A stretch of 64,000 nt of DNA. Source: Anaerolineales bacterium (GTDB lineage Bacteria > Chloroflexota > Anaerolineae > 4572-78 > J111). Made by a program: the position numbers and the translations under genes. Numbering within the stretch: position 1 is the first letter of the stretch; each line of letters starts with the position of its first letter. A model generated the notes under the pieces. That model was given only the letters and a program-made list of their open reading frames with translations. It made no database searches and was not told the origin of the DNA. The stretch is from NCBI GenBank assembly GCA_020634935.1, contig JACKAT010000001.1:186001-250000 (forward strand), read 5' to 3'. Of this stretch, positions 25,037-33,322 are shown in pieces.

Positions 25037-25345
25037 AAGTAACCCCAGGTGCCACCTTGCTCAGGCATAACTAAAAACCAACGTTACAGCCCTAAGAAGC
25101 TGTTTGAAAAGTCAGCGTTTACAGATTTGTCCACAGATTTACACTGATATTCACTGATTTTTATCTAACCTTTGATAGTATCTGTGAGAATCTGGGTCCA
25201 TCTGTAGACCCTTTTAGGCTTTTAAAACAGTTTCTAAGTACGCCGGCAGTAGGAAGTAAGCGGTTTTTGGCCCTCTACTCCCTACTCCCTACGTCTTACT
25301 CCCCGTTTGGGCGTCAAGGTGACAACTTGAATTAAGCAGATCATA
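25034..25345 (+). repeat. Repeat F copy interrupted by repeat D
   Basis: The left part (AGTCATAAGTAACCCCAG, TTACAGCCCTA) ends at 25096 and the right part (GTAGGAAGTAAGCGG, CAAGGTGACAACTTGA) resumes at 25239. Both match 3833-4006, where they are continuous. The interruption is the D element. The segment forms the whole gap between the hydrolase and kinase genes. Confidence 0.6.
25097..25233 (+). mobile_element. Repeat D: MITE-like element with 5-bp target duplication CTAAG
   Basis: AAGCTGTTTGAAAAG and CTTTTAAAACAGTTT are the ends, and CTAAG stands at 25092-25096 and 25234-25238. The empty-site form is at 3833-4006. No gene inside. Confidence 0.8.
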
Positions 25346-25360
25346 ATTGTAGTGAGGAAC

Positions 25361-27145
25361 TCAATTTAGTCCAAGTTGACCGTCAAATTGGGGGATAAGC
25401 GGCAGCCAAAATGAAAAACGCGCGCCAACCGGAGCCGGTTCGGCCCAAACCTGCCCGCCGTGCCCTTCAATAATGGCCCGAACGATAGCCAGACCTAAGC
25501 CGCTGCCGGGATAGGCCGCCGCGTTGCGCCCGCGGTGAAAGCGTTGAAACAAATGGGGCAGATCATCCTCAACCAGGCCGAGGCCGCTATCGGCTACCCA
25601 CACCATCACGCGGCGCAGGTCCGGGCTGCGTTTCAGGCCCAGCGTTACCTGCCCGCCCGTCGCCGAAAATTTAAACGCGTTGTCGAGCAGATTATCCAAA
25701 ACGCGGCGCAGTTGCAACGCATGCCCGTTGACAACTACCGGCTGATGATCCATCTCCACTATAAAAGCCAGCCCGGCTTGTTCCGCCTGGGAAGCGTACC
25801 GTTCGGCGGTGGTCAGCGCCAGTTCGCGCAGATCGAGCGGCGCATAGGCGATTTCGTTCGCCGGGGCTTCCCACCGCGATAGATCCAACAGGTCGGTGGT
25901 GAGCCGTTCCAACCGATCAACCTGCGCCTGGGCCTCCGCCAGAAACGACGGCCGATCGACCGGCTCCGGCGCGGCGGCTAATTCTAAATTGGTACGCAGC
26001 GCGGTTAGCGGCGTGTGCAGCTCGTGGGCGGCGTCGGATACGAACCGGCGCAGCGTTAAGACCGTGGTCTCAACCTGGGCGGCCATATCGTTGAACGAGC
26101 CGGCCAGCGCCCCCAGTTCGTCCCGGCGGGCGACATTGGCCCGAACTGATAAATCGCCGTTCGCCATTTGATTCGTTACCTCGGTCAGCGCCAGCAGCGG
26201 CCTGGTCAAGCGGCGGCTGATGATCCAGCCGGCGGCCGCAGCCACCATTACCGCCGCGCCGCCGGCAATGGCCCAGCCCCAGGCCACACTGGCTACAATG
26301 TCGCGTCCATAGGCCGGCCCTTGCGAAAGTTCAAGCGTACCCAACAACTGCCCGGCGCTGTCGTAAACGGGCTGCGCAATGACCTGGCCGGTGCGCCCGC
26401 CATCGACCGGTGCGGTGGGGTTTAAGCTAAATCCATAAGGCGTGCGGCTGGCCGGCAGCGCCGAAATAAAATCGACGGGCGGCAGCGGGCCGGTTTGACC
26501 GGACGCGCCGCTCAGCACTACCCGCCGGGTTTGGGTGAGCACGCCCGGCTCAACCGTGGCGTCGATTAGTGAGTCAAACCAAACTTGGTGTTCAACTTCC
26601 TGTTTAACCCCGCCGCCGCTGTTTTGCACGATAATCGTCCGATCCGATAACCTGTCGATTGTGGTTGGACTCCCCACCGCCTGCAAATACAGAAAAGGGG
26701 CGTAGAACGGCGTCACGTTGGGCGCGGCGGTCAACGTTTTGGTGATGGCCTCGATGGTGACTAGCTGGGGCGACGTGGTGGTCTGAGTTATGACTTGATT
26801 GTGTTCGACTTCAACCGACATGGCATATACCTGGCGTTGATCGCGCGGCTCGCCGGAGTCGGCGGTCAGTTGGCCGGCGGCGTCGAGCCAGCGTACGCGG
26901 GTTTGGGTCAAAAACGAGAAACTTAGCAGTTGGGCTTGCAGCGCCCCTTCCGGCAGGCCCGCCTCAACCAATCGGCTCATTTCCAGGCTCAACCCTCGAG
27001 CGTTTTCGGCCAGATAGTTCAATTCCTGCCGGGCGTAGTAACTCCGCAGGATGGTCAGCAGCACCAGCCCCAGCGCCAGCACCGCTACCAGGGCAATGGC
27101 CGCATAACTTAGCGGCAGCCGCCAACGGATTGAGTTCGGTATCAT
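25361..27145 (-). CDS. Membrane sensor histidine kinase
   Basis: A 594-residue kinase with a membrane segment at about 12-32, an extracytoplasmic sensor region of about 250 residues, a second membrane segment near 290-310, a HAMP linker, the phosphoacceptor helix DAAHELHTPLTALRTNLEL (near 380), and an ATPase domain with DNLLDNAFKFS, ADSGLGLVEDD and GSGLGLAIV. It has no receiver. Its response regulator is not adjacent; the OmpR-type regulator at 33979 is the nearest candidate, but it lies 7 kb away. The next gene downstream of repeat B on the same strand (27227-27802) is upstream in transcription order and could be cotranscribed. The sensor domain family cannot be named. Confidence 0.93.
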   Translation of the reverse strand: MIPNSIRWRLPLSYAAIALVAVLALGLVLLTILRSYYARQELNYLAENARGLSLEMSRLVEAGLPEGALQAQLLSFSFLTQTRVRWLDAAGQLTADSGEPRDQRQVYAMSVEVEHNQVITQTTTSPQLVTIEAITKTLTAAPNVTPFYAPFLYLQAVGSPTTIDRLSDRTIIVQNSGGGVKQEVEHQVWFDSLIDATVEPGVLTQTRRVVLSGASGQTGPLPPVDFISALPASRTPYGFSLNPTAPVDGGRTGQVIAQPVYDSAGQLLGTLELSQGPAYGRDIVASVAWGWAIAGGAAVMVAAAAGWIISRRLTRPLLALTEVTNQMANGDLSVRANVARRDELGALAGSFNDMAAQVETTVLTLRRFVSDAAHELHTPLTALRTNLELAAAPEPVDRPSFLAEAQAQVDRLERLTTDLLDLSRWEAPANEIAYAPLDLRELALTTAERYASQAEQAGLAFIVEMDHQPVVVNGHALQLRRVLDNLLDNAFKFSATGGQVTLGLKRSPDLRRVMVWVADSGLGLVEDDLPHLFQRFHRGRNAAAYPGSGLGLAIVRAIIEGHGGQVWAEPAPVGARFSFWLPLIPQFDGQLGLN

Positions 27146-27164
27146 CTGTGTCTCCCGTAACTAC

Positions 27165-27208
27165 GCAGGTGACTGGCACTGATCAAGTGCCAGTCACCTG
27201 GCCTGCTG
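27165..27208. repeat. Repeat B, short hairpin form
   Basis: CAGGTGACTGGCACT (27166-27180) and its exact inverse at 27186-27200 with a GATCA loop. The outer CAGGCCAGG half-site seen in the copy at 52136 is present here on the right arm (CACCTGGCCTGCTG). It lies between the 27227-27802 gene and the kinase. Confidence 0.82.
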
Positions 27209-27226
27209 AGTAAATACTGTCGCCCA

Positions 27227-27802
27227 TTAGATTGACCCCAATATCCGATACACCAGCACCTGCGCCACCACCCGGTCGCCGCTGCGGGTCCCCCAAATTT
27301 GCAGTTCGGCATTTTTGGTATTGGGCCCCAGTTCATCCAGCGAGTCGACCAGGGTCACTATCTGTTGGACGGATTGTTCGCCGCTCGCAGCCTGGCCGGG
27401 GGTTGGGAATTCGGTTTCATCGCGGTAGAGGGTGGTGTCGCGGGTGACGACCACCTCCAGCACCGGGCCGCTAAAATTGACGCTGAGCGTGGGCGGCCCA
27501 TCGTTTTTAGCCTCAGCCGTCACGTCGATTTCACCCGTTCCGACAAATATACTATTATCTTCGCGTCGCACAAAAACGCCGCCGGTTTCCGGCGGGGTGG
27601 GCGGCAGTTCCGGGGCGGGTTTAATATCCAGGCTCAGCGCAAACGCCCCGCCGCCGCTGTCTTCGGCCACGATGTTGATATTCCCTTGGCCGCCGCCGGT
27701 CCCGCTGTCGCCGGCGTTGAGCAGCCGCGCCGCCATAAACGCCCCGCCGGCCAGCAGCGCTACGGCGATAAATCCAGCCATGATCATAAGGGTACGGTTC
27801 AT
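27227..27802 (-). CDS. Membrane-anchored extracytoplasmic protein, unknown function
   Basis: A 191-residue protein with an N-terminal hydrophobic helix (MIMAGFIAVALLAGGAFMAA) and a soluble remainder that begins with a Gly-rich linker, a Pro-rich segment (PAPELPPTPPETGG) and a beta-rich body (NSIFVGTGEIDVTAEAK). I place the start at the ATG at 27802 because AGGAGG lies before it; an upstream in-frame ATG at 27859 lacks a site. It is upstream of the sensor kinase on the same strand and could be its ligand-binding partner or substrate. This is inferred from order alone. Confidence 0.7.
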   Translation of the reverse strand: MNRTLMIMAGFIAVALLAGGAFMAARLLNAGDSGTGGGQGNINIVAEDSGGGAFALSLDIKPAPELPPTPPETGGVFVRREDNSIFVGTGEIDVTAEAKNDGPPTLSVNFSGPVLEVVVTRDTTLYRDETEFPTPGQAASGEQSVQQIVTLVDSLDELGPNTKNAELQIWGTRSGDRVVAQVLVYRILGSI

Positions 27803-28121
27803 GATAATCCTCCTAAAATAATGATGAATAATGAATAATGAATGATGATTAGGCGTCATTCAACGATACATACCGGGTAATTACACAGCCAACCCAGTTT
27901 TAACATGCTTGACTCATTCCTTAAGCCGTCATATACTACAATCCATGATTAATGGCCGGTTGAGATCTCAGCTTTCTTGCAAGGATGGTCATTTCTACCA
28001 ACAATCAAACAACGGACCCGGTAGGTGTCGCGCGCGAGGGTTGATGGCTCCGGCCTCAACTCTGGAATTCCCTCCTCGACGGTACACTAACTTTTAGTGA
28101 CTGAGAAAAGGAGATTTTATA

Positions 28122-28271
28122 ATGACTCACACACTGCGTGTCCGGCGAATCATTGCGGCGGTATTGATTGCTTTCGCGCTGACCGTGGCCACTGCCGCCC
28201 CGATTATCACCGATATAACCGGGGTTGGCGGCACGGCTTTGGCCGATGGGTGTGAAGGTTCAACCTGTTAA
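28122..28271 (+). CDS. 49-residue secreted peptide
   Basis: The short frame starts with an ATG after AAAAGGAG at a normal distance, and encodes MTHTLRVRRIIAAVLIAFAL followed by TVATAAPIITDITGVGGTAL and ADGCEGSTC. The basic start, hydrophobic core and small residues look like a signal peptide; the mature part would have two cysteines at the end (CEGSTC). A perfect terminator follows 14 bp after the stop codon. Start site, peptide features and terminator together support a real gene, although no homolog is recognised. It may be a signalling or bacteriocin-like peptide; this is only an inference. Confidence 0.6.
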   Translation: MTHTLRVRRIIAAVLIAFALTVATAAPIITDITGVGGTALADGCEGSTC

Positions 28272-28284
28272 TTTGCTAAGTTAC

Positions 28285-28317
28285 AAAAAGTAGGGTCTGA
28301 AGCAGACCCTACTTTTT
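28285..28317 (+). terminator. Rho-independent terminator after the small peptide gene
   Basis: AAAAAGTAGGGTCTG, AAG, CAGACCCTACTTTTT: 15-bp arms with a 3-nt loop, followed by T-rich sequence. It lies directly after the 49-residue frame. Confidence 0.88.
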
Positions 28318-28324
28318 GATTTTA

Positions 28325-28870
28325 AAGGGCGTGCGACAGAACCTCGGTGCAGCAACGACCATGAAAATTCCGTAGGACAAACTTAAGTTTGCCCTACATC
28401 TCTTCTTTTCAGAGGAGTCCGACAGTCTCGATTGAGACGACACCGGCAATGAAAATATAGGAGCGACAAAGCTGGCTTTGTCATCCAGGCAGGGTCAAAG
28501 TAAACTTTGACGCTCCAGATCGCTATTTTCAAGGGAGTCCGACAGCCTCGATTGAGACGACAGCGAGAATGAAAATGTATCGGAGCGACAAAGCTGGCTT
28601 TGTCACCCAGGCAGGGTCAAAGTAAACTTTGACGCTCCAAGACTGTATTTTCAAGGGAGTGCGACAGAACCTCGGTACAGCAACGACAATGAAAATTCCG
28701 TAGGACAAACTTAAGTTTGTCCTACATCTCTTCTTTTCAGAGGAGTACGATAGTCCTTACAGGACGACACCGGCAATGAAAATATAGGAGCGACAAAGCT
28801 GGCTTTGTCATACTGACGGTCAGGTCAAAGTAAACTTTGACGCTCCAGATCGCTATTTTAAAGGGAGTAG
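28325..28870 (+). repeat. Tandem array of five structured units of two kinds
   Basis: Order A-B-B-A-B (about 28325, 28413, 28530, 28653, 28741). Each unit has a shared lead-in (GAGTCCGACAG / GAGTGCGACAG, then CGACA and AATGAAAAT) and a hairpin. The A hairpin is GTAGGACAAACTT / AAGTTTGTCCTAC, perfect in the second copy. The B unit has an outer stem GGAGCG / CGCTCC enclosing two hairpins, ACAAAGC-TG-GCTTTGT and TCAAAGT-AA-ACTTTGA. No open frame runs through it. One B-type arm recurs alone at 40960-40983. It fills the gap between the peptide gene and the permease gene. Confidence 0.8.
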
Positions 28871-28927
28871 CCGGACAAATCAGCGACTGGCCCTCCTGGT
28901 TTTTGGCCGGGATCGCACGAAATTAGC

Positions 28928-30208
28928 TTACTCATAGCGCAGCGCCTCAATGGGATTTAGCCTGGCCGCTCGAAAGGCCGGATAGAGGCCGAACAGAACG
29001 CCGGTGAGCAGGGCCACGCCAAAAGCCAGGGGAATACTGCCCGGATCGAGGCGGGCCAGCCCTTGATTGAGCGCCGCGGCCAGCGGAATGGCCAAGACGC
29101 CGACCGCAATGCCAAAAATACCCCCGAGGGCGCTCAACATTATCGCTTCCAGCAAAAACTGAAGGACAATATCTTGCTGCCGCGCCCCCACCGCCCGGCG
29201 CACCCCAATTTCCCGCGTCCGCTCGGTCACACTAACCAGCATCACATTCATAATGCCGATGCCGCCTACCAGCAGCGACACGGCGGCCATCGCGGCCAGC
29301 AGCAATGAAAAAGTACGGGCGGCTTGCTGCTGCGCTCCTAAAATATCGCGGCGGGTGGTCAGGCTGAAATCCGCGTCCGCGCCCCGGTCGAGCGCGTGCC
29401 GTTGGCGCAGATATTGCTCAATCTGGGCTTTAGCCTCGTCCATGCGGCTTTCGTCGCTGACGCGGGCGGCAATAGTGACCGACGGTTCCTCGTCATACAG
29501 GCCGCGGATGGCGGTGCTGATGGGCAGGTAGAAGACCTCGTTCGGTTTGGTGCGGGTGCGCTCTGCCGGGTCGATGGTTTCCAACTCGGCCAGCACGCCG
29601 ATGACTAAGCAGCGCTGGCGGTTGACCCAGACCGTCTGGTCGAGCGGGTTGTCGCCTTCAAACAAATCGGCGGCGGTTTGGTAGCCCAAGACGCACACAT
29701 CAGCCTGCGACAGCAGTTCGGCGGCGGTAAAGAAGCGCCCGCGGCCGATGAACGCTGCCGCCGTTAGCGGCTGGCCCTCCGGCCAATCGATCGGCTGAAC
29801 CTGAGCCGCTGTGACCACCGTTTCCAACGCCTCAGCGGTGACGCCGGATAGACTCAAATCGAGCACCGTTCGCCCGTACCGGATTTTGCCCGGCCCGTTA
29901 ATCGACATCTCGACCCGATTGACCAACTCCACGGTTTCAGCCATATGCAAGCCGTCCTCATAAGATAGAATTTGGCCCACCGGCTGCCACTCGCCGTCAT
30001 CCAGGGCTTGCTTGACGCTGATCTGCACGGTATCGGCTCCTAAAAAACGAAAATTGGCCTCCACCGCAGCCCGCGCCCCATTGCCCAGCGCCAGCATAGC
30101 AATCACCGAGGCCACGCCAATGATAATGCCCAGCGTGGTCAGCGCGGCCCGCAGCTTGTTGCCGGTGATGCCGTACAGCGCCGTGAGCAGCAGATCAACC
30201 CCGGTCAT
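28928..30208 (-). CDS. MacB-type ABC transporter permease
   Basis: A 426-residue FtsX/MacB-like permease. The first membrane helix lies near residues 20-40, a large extracytoplasmic core (about 45-285) follows, and three further helices occupy about 285-420, with the family motif VSVTERTREIGVRRAVGARQ. Together with the adaptor gene, which overlaps it by 4 bp, it would form a pump or lipoprotein/peptide export system. The usual ATPase gene is not next to it and is not found in the window, so that subunit must be encoded elsewhere or the pair uses another ATPase. Confidence 0.9.
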   Translation of the reverse strand: MTGVDLLLTALYGITGNKLRAALTTLGIIIGVASVIAMLALGNGARAAVEANFRFLGADTVQISVKQALDDGEWQPVGQILSYEDGLHMAETVELVNRVEMSINGPGKIRYGRTVLDLSLSGVTAEALETVVTAAQVQPIDWPEGQPLTAAAFIGRGRFFTAAELLSQADVCVLGYQTAADLFEGDNPLDQTVWVNRQRCLVIGVLAELETIDPAERTRTKPNEVFYLPISTAIRGLYDEEPSVTIAARVSDESRMDEAKAQIEQYLRQRHALDRGADADFSLTTRRDILGAQQQAARTFSLLLAAMAAVSLLVGGIGIMNVMLVSVTERTREIGVRRAVGARQQDIVLQFLLEAIMLSALGGIFGIAVGVLAIPLAAALNQGLARLDPGSIPLAFGVALLTGVLFGLYPAFRAARLNPIEALRYE

Positions 30209-31638
30209 TGGCCCACCACCGCCAGCCCTTCAGCCAGTCCGGCCACAATTTCGACATAAACGTCGCCCCTCAGTCCAACCGCCACTTCCCGGCGGGTCAT
30301 CTCGCGGCCGGTCCAAACTTCGACTACCGCCTGGTTATCGCGGCCGGCCTGAACCAGCGCGCGCGGTAAACGCAAGACGTTGGCCCGGTCGGCGATGATG
30401 ATCGCGGCGTCGGCGGTCATGCCGGCCACCAACTGCGGCGGTAATCGATCCAACGTGAGGTAAACGGTGTACAACGGGCGATCTTCGCCGCTGAGTCGCT
30501 GCGGCACGATGCGGGCAACGCGGCCCGGTACGGCTTCATCCGGTACAGCGTCAAAGTACACCTCCGCCGGCTGGCCGACCTGCACCAGCGGCAAATCCTC
30601 TTCAATAACTTTAAGCGCTGCTTCCAACTGCGACGTGTCGGCCAGCAGCAGCGCCCCGGCTCCGCCTGCCGCCAACTCGCCAGGTTTGACCTGCACCTCC
30701 AGCACCACGCCATCAAACGGCGCGGTTAATGTGGCGGCGGCTAAATCGGCTGCGGCCTGGGTGACGGCTTGCGCCAGAACCGGATCGACGCCGGCTTCCA
30801 AAGCGGCGATGGTTAAGCGGGTCTGTTCGCGGCGAGCTTCCAAAATAATAATTTGCTGGCCCTGCGTCCCTTGCTCGACCAGCGCCTGGTCGTAATCAGT
30901 TTGGGCTTGCCGAACTTTAGCCTGGGCGTTCGCCATTTCGGCCGGGCCGGCGGCTTTCACCGCCAAGCGATAACTCGCCAGACGGCTCTCGTAAGTCAGC
31001 GTGGCTGCTTCCAATGCGGCGGCCTCCGGCAGCATCGCGATATCGCCTCGATATGAGACCTGGTCATAAGCCCACTGCGCCTGTTGGAGATCATTCTCGG
31101 CCTGGCGCAGGTCGGCGGCGGCGATGGCGACCTCAGCCTCATCCGGGCCGGCTTGCAGCGTCGCTAATTCGGTTTGGGCCGCGGTCAGGGCGGCCTCGGC
31201 GGCGGATATCGGGGGCAGTTGAGCTTTTTCCTGGGCTAACTCGGCCTCGGCAATCTTTAGATCGAGTTGGGCCTGGGCCAAATCGCGGCTGAGTTGGGTT
31301 TCCGCCTGGGTTAACGCCAGTTGCGCCTCGGCCAGCTTCTCGGCCAGCGGTTGGGCCTCGAGCCGGGCCACCACCTGTCCGGCTCGCACGGTTTGGCCGG
31401 GCCGGACGCTGATTTCGGCCACCCGACCGCTCACGTCGAAGCCTAATAGCACTTCTTTCGTGTCCTCCAGCAGCCCCGGCGCGGTCACGGTTTGCCGCAC
31501 ATCGCCGCGCGTGACGGCCACGGTCACCGGGGTAGGGAGCGTGTCGCCGGCGGTCTCGACGCTGCGCGCGCCCACATAAGCCGCGCCGCCGACCAACGCG
31601 GCGGCCGCAAGGATGAGAATAGGGAGCCAAAGTTTCAT
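30205..31638 (-). CDS. HlyD/MacA-type periplasmic adaptor subunit
   Basis: A 477-residue membrane-anchored adaptor. It has an N-terminal anchor (WLPILILAAAALVGGAAYVG), a lipoyl/barrel half (VEISVRPGQTVRAGQVVARL-like segment, actual EISVRPGQTVRAGQVVARLE), a long helical hairpin at about 95-290 made of Ala/Gln/Glu-rich heptads, then the second half (LTAPFDGVVLEVQVKPGE) and a beta-barrel. It is the first gene of the pair and would link the permease to the extracytoplasmic side. Its stop codon overlaps the start of the permease. The gene is not followed by an outer-membrane channel, which would fit a single-membrane organism. Confidence 0.92.
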   Translation of the reverse strand: MKLWLPILILAAAALVGGAAYVGARSVETAGDTLPTPVTVAVTRGDVRQTVTAPGLLEDTKEVLLGFDVSGRVAEISVRPGQTVRAGQVVARLEAQPLAEKLAEAQLALTQAETQLSRDLAQAQLDLKIAEAELAQEKAQLPPISAAEAALTAAQTELATLQAGPDEAEVAIAAADLRQAENDLQQAQWAYDQVSYRGDIAMLPEAAALEAATLTYESRLASYRLAVKAAGPAEMANAQAKVRQAQTDYDQALVEQGTQGQQIIILEARREQTRLTIAALEAGVDPVLAQAVTQAAADLAAATLTAPFDGVVLEVQVKPGELAAGGAGALLLADTSQLEAALKVIEEDLPLVQVGQPAEVYFDAVPDEAVPGRVARIVPQRLSGEDRPLYTVYLTLDRLPPQLVAGMTADAAIIIADRANVLRLPRALVQAGRDNQAVVEVWTGREMTRREVAVGLRGDVYVEIVAGLAEGLAVVGQ

Positions 31639-31864
31639 GAAGCTTGGTTATGAACAGAATTTCGGCAGCGATCACGTAGAACGTAGGACGTGGGATGTGT
31701 TGTTATCGCGCAGTCGGATATGATGCCTGAGATATCACTTATTTTATGGGGGATAGTTTACCCCGCTCAGATTTCAGCCCGGTTTCGGGGGGATTACGGT
31801 TTCTTAATATGACAGAGGGATATTTTATGTTAGAATGTAGGGGAATAGTGGTTGGGAGCGAAAT

Positions 31865-33322
31865 ATGCTAACTCGGTTGAAGGTTTCGGGGTTCAAAAAT
31901 TTAGTTGATGTCGAGGTGCGATTTGGGCCGTTTACCTGCATTGCCGGCGCGAATGGGGTGGGCAAATCGAATTTGTTCGATGCCATTAATTTTCTCAGCA
32001 ATCTGGCGAGTCTGCCGCTGGTCGAGGCAGCGATGTCGGTGCGCGACGAGGGGGGGCGAACATCTGATATTCGCAGCTTATTTCATCATGTGGGCGATGT
32101 CTATGATCATCAGATGTCTTTCGAGGCCGATTTTATCGCGCCTCCTGAAGGAAGAGATGACCTGGGCCAGCACGCTCAAGCGGCTATAACTTTCTTACGA
32201 TATTCTTTGGATTTGGCTTATCGTTCTGAAGATAGCTTGCAAACGCACGGATCTCTAGAAATAATGAAAGAGGAATTAGTCCACATCAACTTAGGCGACG
32301 CTCGCAAGCATTTGTTGTTTGATAATAAACCGGATTGGCGAAAGTCGGCTGTCAAAGGGCGGCGTACATCACCCTTTATCTCGACTGAAATGGAAGGACA
32401 AAATCGCATTATCAAGCGTCACCAGGAAGGCGTGGGCGGGCGACCGCTGAAATTGTTAGCCTCTGATTTGCCCCGAACCGCGTTATCAGCGACAAATGCG
32501 GCTGAAAGCCCGACTGTTTTGTTGGCTCGACGCGAGATGCAGTCTTGGCGTCTCCTTCAATTGGAACCCTCCGCCCTGCGTAATCCGAGCGAGTTTTCTG
32601 ATCCATCGAAATTAGGCGTTGATGGATCACATTTGGCGGCTACGCTTTACCGGCTCGGTCGCAACAATGAATGGGTGTATGGTCAAATGGCCAATCGTTT
32701 GTCGGAACTCATCGATGACGTTCGTTCGGTGTGGATTGATCGGGATGATCGACGGGAGTTGCTGACACTTAATATTACCGAACGTGACGGTACGTCCCAT
32801 CCGGCTCGTGCGCTTTCTGATGGAACGCTACGATTTTTAGCCCTGGCCGTTTTAGAGTTAGACCCCGAAACACAAGGGCTTTTATGCCTGGAAGAGCCGG
32901 AAAATGGGGTACACCCGGAACGGATTCCGGCTATGTTGGAACTGCTCCAGGACATCGCGACCGATGTCAGTGAACCGGTAGGACCTGATAATCCTTTACG
33001 GCAGGTCATTATAAACACTCACTCACCGGCTGTCGTCGGGGCGGTCCCCGATGACAGCTTGTTGTATGCGGAATTAAAAGAAACGGTGCGGTCAAATCAA
33101 CGGTTTAAACGTGTTCGTTACAGTTGTTTGCCGGACACCTGGCGACAAAATGCGCCGGAAGGAAGCGCCATTATTCCCAAAGGGGAGCTGCTGGCTTACT
33201 TGAATCCTATCCAACCAGAGTCTATGGCCACTGGAACAAACGGCTACTCTCACAAAGTCCGGCGCGTGATAGACCGTGATGATCTCCAACCGATGCTCCC
33301 CTACTTGACGAGAGATGAATGA
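31865..33322 (+). CDS. AAA (RecF/OLD-like) ATPase, first gene of a pair
   Basis: A 485-residue SMC-like ATPase of the AAA_21 type. The Walker A motif is GANGVGKS near residue 29, the signature LSDGTLRFLAL lies near 318, the Walker B motif is LLCLEEPENGVHPER near 340 and a conserved histidine lies in INTHSPAVV near 385. The middle (about 90-300) is the helical insertion. It overlaps the next gene by 8 bp (ATGAATGA), so the two are translated together. Such ATPases work with TOPRIM or nuclease partners in several known anti-phage systems (OLD, PARIS, AbiL-like), but sequence alone does not show that this pair is defensive. The start is supported by GGGAGCGAAAT. Confidence 0.9.
   Translation: MLTRLKVSGFKNLVDVEVRFGPFTCIAGANGVGKSNLFDAINFLSNLASLPLVEAAMSVRDEGGRTSDIRSLFHHVGDVYDHQMSFEADFIAPPEGRDDLGQHAQAAITFLRYSLDLAYRSEDSLQTHGSLEIMKEELVHINLGDARKHLLFDNKPDWRKSAVKGRRTSPFISTEMEGQNRIIKRHQEGVGGRPLKLLASDLPRTALSATNAAESPTVLLARREMQSWRLLQLEPSALRNPSEFSDPSKLGVDGSHLAATLYRLGRNNEWVYGQMANRLSELIDDVRSVWIDRDDRRELLTLNITERDGTSHPARALSDGTLRFLALAVLELDPETQGLLCLEEPENGVHPERIPAMLELLQDIATDVSEPVGPDNPLRQVIINTHSPAVVGAVPDDSLLYAELKETVRSNQRFKRVRYSCLPDTWRQNAPEGSAIIPKGELLAYLNPIQPESMATGTNGYSHKVRRVIDRDDLQPMLPYLTRDE

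Noticed and set aside
27860..28121. Gene in the 260-bp gap before the small peptide
   Set aside because: A 62-residue frame at 27909 has no ribosome site and overlaps the likely promoter region.
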